Below, piece after piece: positions 59,884 to 64,000 of a stretch of DNA of 64,000 bases (position 1 is the stretch's first letter; each line of letters starts with the position of its first letter). Source of the stretch: Polyangiaceae bacterium (GTDB taxonomy: Bacteria > Myxococcota_A > Polyangia > Polyangiales > Polyangiaceae); contig JADJYE010000001.1 in the NCBI GenBank assembly GCA_016719945.1, positions 933,049 through 997,048 on the forward strand. The letters run 5' to 3'. Under the pieces are notes generated by a model. It saw nothing but the letters and a program-made list of their open reading frames with translations, ran no database searches and was not told the DNA's origin. A program made the translations under genes and the position numbers.

Positions 59884-61215
59884 GGGGAGGCGTTCTCCAG
59901 AAGCGCGGTGACGCGGACGCGGCCGGTGAGGAGGTCTTCCATCAGGCCGGCCTTGAGGAGGCCGAGCTTCGAGAGGGTGCTCAACTCGGTCGACAGTCGG
60001 CGCTCCGCCTCCGACAGAACGCGGATCGCGTTCGACTGTTCGGCCCTGCGCTGGGAGCAGCACCGGCAGCTTTCAAGCGCGGTCTTGTTGATCGATGCGA
60101 GATTGGTGGTCTGCTTGCCTGCGACCATGAAGTACCTTCGCGAGCAGGACCTGAACCGGTCCACGCGTTCAAGAACCGGGAATCAGCGTTGGTCCCGATC
60201 GCACCACGAACACATGGTTCTGGTGGACGCAGGGCGAAAGTTCTCTCGCCAGATCGAGCCACGGCCGAGCTTGTCGAGGTCACCACCTTCGTTCATGAGG
60301 ACGTCGCCGGGTAGTACGGCATAGTGTTCGAGGTCATCGCGCCCCACCGGGATCGTCGCCATGTCGGTCAGATCCAGAAAACCGTCCTGGACATTCGCGA
60401 CACGCAGGTAGTGGACCTCCACAGCGCCTCGGACGGCGCGGTTCGAGTTCTTCGCGATGCCTGACCTGACCTCGGCAACCGTCGCAAGGTGGCTGACCTC
60501 CCACCCCTTCGGAATCCTCCCCAGCGCCGAGTCCTTGAACTGCTCCGGGTGACGCTCGGGGTCGCGCAGCTCGCCGTTGTCGTCGATGCCTCGGGTGAGG
60601 AGGTCGTGGAGCAGGCCCTGCTTGACCTGCTTCAGCTTGGCGATGATCTGCTCGGTCTTGCGGATCGCGTCGTCGAGGGTGTCGAGGATGGCGGCGATCT
60701 GGCGCTGCTCGGGGAGGGGCGGAGCGGGAAGTCCAGCCTGGCGAATCGGTCGCCCCCGAGATGAGCCATGCTCGTCGTCTGCTTCACGATTGTCGTGAAG
60801 TGCCCGATGTCCAGCCAGCGCTTGAAGACGGCGCGCGCCCAGTGCGCGTCGACTCGCGGGCCGGCGCGAAAGTTCACGAGGCTGTTCTGGTAGCAGTAGC
60901 GGCCTTCCGGCCCTTCGTAGATGGCGCTTCGGCCGACAAGCTCTGTGCTCTGCCCTTCATTGAGCAGGATGTCGCCGCACCGGACGTGTACTTCTCCTGG
61001 TCGCTCCGAGAGAAATGCATCCCCGCAACGTCGGAGTAGTCGACGCAGCCGTCGAGGACGCTCGCGACTCGAAGGTAGGGCACCATGTTCGGCCCTCGAT
61101 CGGTCGATGGCGAGCGAGCACGCCCGATCTGGACGGCACCGACCGAACCGACGGGGGCAAGCCCCCACCCGCTTGGGATGTGGCCGAACGGCGTCTTTCG
61201 CCGCTCAGGTCCCAT
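59880..61215 (-). CDS. hsdS: Type I restriction specificity subunit, HsdS (frameshifted)
   Basis: ATG 61215 lies inside the hsdM 3' end (11-bp overlap). Two target-recognition domains are visible. The first starts FGHIPSGWGLAPVGSVGAV with VPYLRVASVLDGCVDYSDV. The second starts at about 60,510 with IPKGWEVSHL and has VHYLRVANVQDGFLDLTDM. Each is followed by a coiled-coil spacer (around 60,720-60,540 and AIRVLSEAERRLSTELSTL, LLKAGLMEDLLTGRVRV). Restored length is about 440 residues. It reads the DNA sequence for the HsdM/HsdR complex. Shifts are seen near 61,040, 60,730, 60,200 and 60,100. Confidence 0.85.
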
Positions 61216-63388
61216 AGCCCAACCCCGCCAGGTATCCCCGCAGCTTCTCCGACGCCGCGTCGCGCTCCTCTTCGATGCTCGTCAGCGTGACCCGGTACTT
61301 GTCCCACCACGTCTCGAACGCTGCGACGATCGCTTGCCGCTGCGCGCCGACGTAGCGACCGAGGATCGCGTCGAGGTCGCCCTTCAGGATCGCGAGCACC
61401 AGATCGCGCGCCCCTCCCTCGTGTAGCTCTGCGCGCGCGGCCTTGAGCTTGTGGGCGAAGTCGTCCTGCTTGGCCTTCAGCGCGCGCTTCGTCGTGCCGA
61501 GCTGCTTCTTCAGCGCGGTGAGCTGCTCCTCCGAGAGCTGGTCCTCGCTCTCTTCAGCCTCTTCGCCCTCCTCGTCCTCGCCGCCGCTCGCGCCCCTTGA
61601 GCGTGGCCTCCAGCTCGGCCTTCTTCGCCTCCAGCTCGGCGATCTCGCGAGGTACTCGGGCATCAGGCGCTTCACGAGCCGATGATCGAGGGGATTGTCC
61701 TTCCCCTTCCGTCCTGGAGCGCGGTGAGGATGCTCGTTTCACGCCTCGACGAGGCCGAGGAAACCGCAGGCGCTCACCGCCTTGAGATCGCTTGCGCGTC
61801 GCCCCACCACGTGGCGACCACGCCCGCCACCTGGAAGCGATCGAGCAGCCCGACCGGCCCGAGCGCCTTCTCGAAGCTCCGGAGCAGGTGCGCGCGCGCC
61901 TCTCATCAGCTCCTGCGTCTCCGGCAGTCGCCGAGCGGCCTGGTGCTTCTTCCACCAGCCCTCGACCGCTCGGCCAGCGCGCTCCTCTCGCGCGAGCACG
62001 CCCTCGTCGGCCTCGATGCGCTTCTTCGAGATCGGCCTTGTCTCGTTCACGCCGGCGACGAAGTCGAGGTACCCGGCCGCCTTCGCGCGACGGAGGCGCC
62101 CCTGGATCGAAGCCGTGCGCCTCGAACATCACGCGCTTGGCGTCTACCTCGGCCTTCGGGATGCCCCCATGGAGGTGGGCGCGCACGTCGTGCGGCTCGG
62201 GCGGAGGGGCGTTGTCGGCGTAGCGGCGGATGTTGAGGTTGTCGTCGTTCTGCTTCAGCTCCTCGCGCGAGACCACACGGGCGAAGCCCTCGATGTCCTC
62301 GAAGGCGTGCCACGCGCTGACGATCTTCTCGATGTGCTCGGGGAACAGGTAGTTCTGCGCCCGGCCCTCGGTGAATTCACGGTCGGCGTTGATGAACAGC
62401 ACCTTGCCCTTGCGCGCCTTCGGCTTCGCCCCCGGCGCCCGCAGCACCAGGATGCACGCCGGGATGCCCGTGCCGTAGAAGAGGTTCGGGGCCAAGCCGA
62501 TGACAGCGTCGATAAGGTCGTTGTTCAAAAGGCCCGTGCGGATGACCTTCTCGGCGCCCCCGCGGAACAGCACGCCGTGCGGCATCACCGTGACGACCAT
62601 CCCGCCCGGTCGCAGCACCGCGAGCATGTGCTGCACGAACATCAGATCGGCCTTCTTCCCGCCCTCGGGGCAGAAGCCGAAGCGGAACCGCTCGGGGAAC
62701 GCGATGCCCTCCTTCTCGTAGTTCTGCGAGAACGGCGGGTTCGTGATCACCCGGTCGAAGCGCATCAGCTCGCCGCCCTCGGTGTGCTGGGGCGCGACGA
62801 GCGTGTCGTCGTTGCGCACGTCCGCGTCGGGGATGCCGTGGAGCAGCATGTTCATCTTGCTGATCGACCACACGCCGCCGTTCGACTCCTGACCGTAGAG
62901 GCCGAGGTTCTTCGAGTTGAGGCCGTGCTCGTCGAGGTACTCCTTCGACAGGATGAGCATGCCGCCCGAGCCCGAGCACGGGTCGTAGATGCGCATGCCC
63001 TCCTCGCGGCTCGGCGATGCGCACCATCATCCGCACCACCGAGCGCGGCGTGTAGAACTCGACCGACCTTCTTCGTGAAGTCGATGTGCCCGAGCACCCC
63101 GTCGAGGCTCGCGTTCTCGTGCTCCAGCGCCGCGAGCGCCTTGTTCAGCCCGTCGCCGACGTTCTTGTGGACCTCGTCGCGCAGGAACGACCAGCGCGCC
63201 GCCTCCGGCACGAAGAACGAGTCCGCGTAGAAGCTTGGGTGCCCTGCCGCCTTCCTGGCCGCCGCGCGCGGCTGCCCCTTCTGCTTCTCCCTCTCGACGA
63301 TCTCCTCGAACCGCGCCTCGAACACGTCCGAGCACCGCTTCAAGAACAGCGCCCCGAAGATGTACTCCTTGAACTCCGAGGCATCCAT
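61205..63388 (-). CDS. hsdM: Type I DNA methyltransferase subunit, HsdM (frameshifted; true start probably near 63,470)
   Basis: The N-terminal helical domain (SEFKEYIFGALFLKRCSDVF) precedes the N6-adenine methylase core: MRIYDPCSGSGGMLILSKEY (SAM motif I), GQESNGGVWSISKMNM, FDRVITNPPFSQNYEK (NPPF catalytic motif) and VVTVMPHGVLFRGGAEK. The C-terminal coiled-coil ends AASEKLRGYLAGLGYGT. The sequence just upstream of ATG 63388 still reads like HsdM (QLERHLFPAADILRGK), so the real start is further up. It is broken by a run of nine G/C near 63,440. Other shifts lie near 63,065, 63,010, 62,110, 61,740 and 61,650. First gene of the hsdM-hsdS-hsdR operon. Confidence 0.88.
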
Positions 63389-63710
63389 CTTGCCCCGGAG
63401 GATATCGGCGGCGGGAAAGAGGTGGCGTTCGAGCTGGGGGGGGGGAGGGCTGGTGGGTCGTCGGGAGGTGCGGGGGCGTAACCCGAGGTCGCGCGATCGG
63501 GGCGCGCCTCCTGGCTGGGGTTGACTCCCGAGCTGATGCAGTTACGAAAGGGGGAACGGCGACTCCCAACGCCGAACCCGATGAGCCGCCTCCCCGCGGT
63601 GGCTCCGCAAGCGGGCAAAGGGGCTTCGGTCTCGGGAGATCCAGTGGGCTCTTCGACTGGGTGATTCAGTGAGCGCGGGGATCGCTGAGTCGTCCGGATC
63701 GGAGATTCCC
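63389..63710. other. Gap upstream of hsdM
   Basis: This stretch holds the likely 5' end of hsdM (to about 63,470) and then about 240 bases between it and the divergent partial gene at 63711. It contains a nine-base G-run at about 63,436-63,444. Beyond that I see no further gene; the promoters of both genes should lie here. Confidence 0.5.
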
Positions 63711-64000
63711 ATGACGAAGAAGAACGCACGAAAGTCCGAGGCGCGCGCACGGAAGGGCAAGTTCGGCGGCTCGTACTCACCACCACCAACTTGTCGGCGA
63801 AGAACGGGGCGCCCGCGCCGGCCGACGTCCAACCGTCAGGATCGAGGGCCTCCTGAACTTCGTGAAGCGGCACGCGGCCGACGTGGCGAGCCGCGACGGA
63901 GCCGATCCGTCTACGGCGGTCTTGGTGGGCGTGGACGCCGCCGACCCGCTCGGGGCCCTCATCGTCGTTGCCCGATGGATGAGTCGGACGGCCTGTCGGA
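63711..64000 (+). CDS. Unknown protein, partial at the window edge (frameshifted)
   Basis: ATG 63711 is preceded by GGAG. The first 22 residues are very basic (TKKNARKSEARARKGKFGGS). A frame change near 63,778 gives LTTTNLSAKNGAPAPADVQ, and another near 63,836 gives VRIEGLLNFVKRHAADVASR and AVLVGVDAADPLGALIVVAR, which runs off the window. The last part looks like a folded alpha/beta domain. No family can be named from this fragment. It is divergent from the type I restriction operon. Confidence 0.45.
   Translation, partial: MTKKNARKSEARARKGKFGGSYSPPPTCRRRTGRPRRPTSNRQDRGPPELREAARGRRGEPRRSRSVYGGLGGRGRRRPARGPHRRCPMDESDGLS

Overview
The window is a 64-kb piece of a very GC-rich chromosome that looks like a myxobacterium (Myxococcota, probably Polyangiales). 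The signs are many lipoproteins whose lipobox Cys is followed by Gly/Ser or Ala/Pro linkers, Cys-rich CGNG/CDDGN repeats, Ser/Thr kinases with PEGA domains, a small secreted protein with a C-terminal membrane anchor and Arg tail, and abundant GTG starts with 4-bp ATGA/GTGA overlaps. The assignment is by inference; no rRNA is present.

Region by region. 1-4.9 kb: a molybdenum island. It holds two molybdenum-storage-protein subunits (the first cut by the window edge), a lipoprotein made of four CP repeats, the molybdate ABC transporter modABC, and a lipoprotein that overlaps modC, closed by a strong hairpin. 4.9-22 kb: ordinary chromosome with a YkgJ Cys-cluster protein, a cyclophilin lipoprotein, a formylglycine-generating-enzyme-like protein, an acyl-CoA synthetase, phenylalanine 4-hydroxylase, a WGR/repeat-companion protein, a GDSL esterase, a trypsin-like protease and a metallo-beta-lactamase hydrolase. 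22-38.9 kb: signalling and cell-surface genes. Two paralogous modules, each a Ser/Thr kinase plus a TPR/PEGA membrane protein, lie about 8 kb apart, among an S10 peptidase, a rhodanese, a J-domain protein, a glycerophosphodiester phosphodiesterase, a CBS protein and many lipoproteins. 39-42 kb: a hairpin-repeat cluster, an M74-like murein endopeptidase and a propeller-like lipoprotein.

42-48 kb: a 5.7-kb segment bounded by two tRNA-Glu(UUC) genes whose 3' ends face outward. It contains a DUF899 protein, a Pro-rich protein, and a winged-helix/NB-ATPase regulator divergent from an O-methyltransferase, with an 11-bp tandem operator-like repeat between them. Both tRNA genes are followed by the same stretch of serine-recombinase C-terminal coding sequence, so tRNA-Glu is evidently an integration site.

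48-64 kb: an integrated accessory island. From the tRNA inward it holds a large serine recombinase, a small gene and a second unknown gene, a reverse transcriptase with an intact YGDD motif, a resolvase with a partner gene, a divergent pair of likely nucleases (a PD-(D/E)XK-like protein and a PIN-like protein), and a complete type I restriction-modification operon (hsdM-hsdS-hsdR) that ends in a YgjP-like metallopeptidase gene. This is the part most likely to hold an undescribed defence or mobility system.

A caution on quality: many conserved genes are broken by single-base frameshifts although the protein sequence continues in another frame. Density is highest at 31-38 kb and 48-64 kb. This looks more like base-calling error than gene decay, so coordinates in those genes describe the span of the gene, not one open frame.
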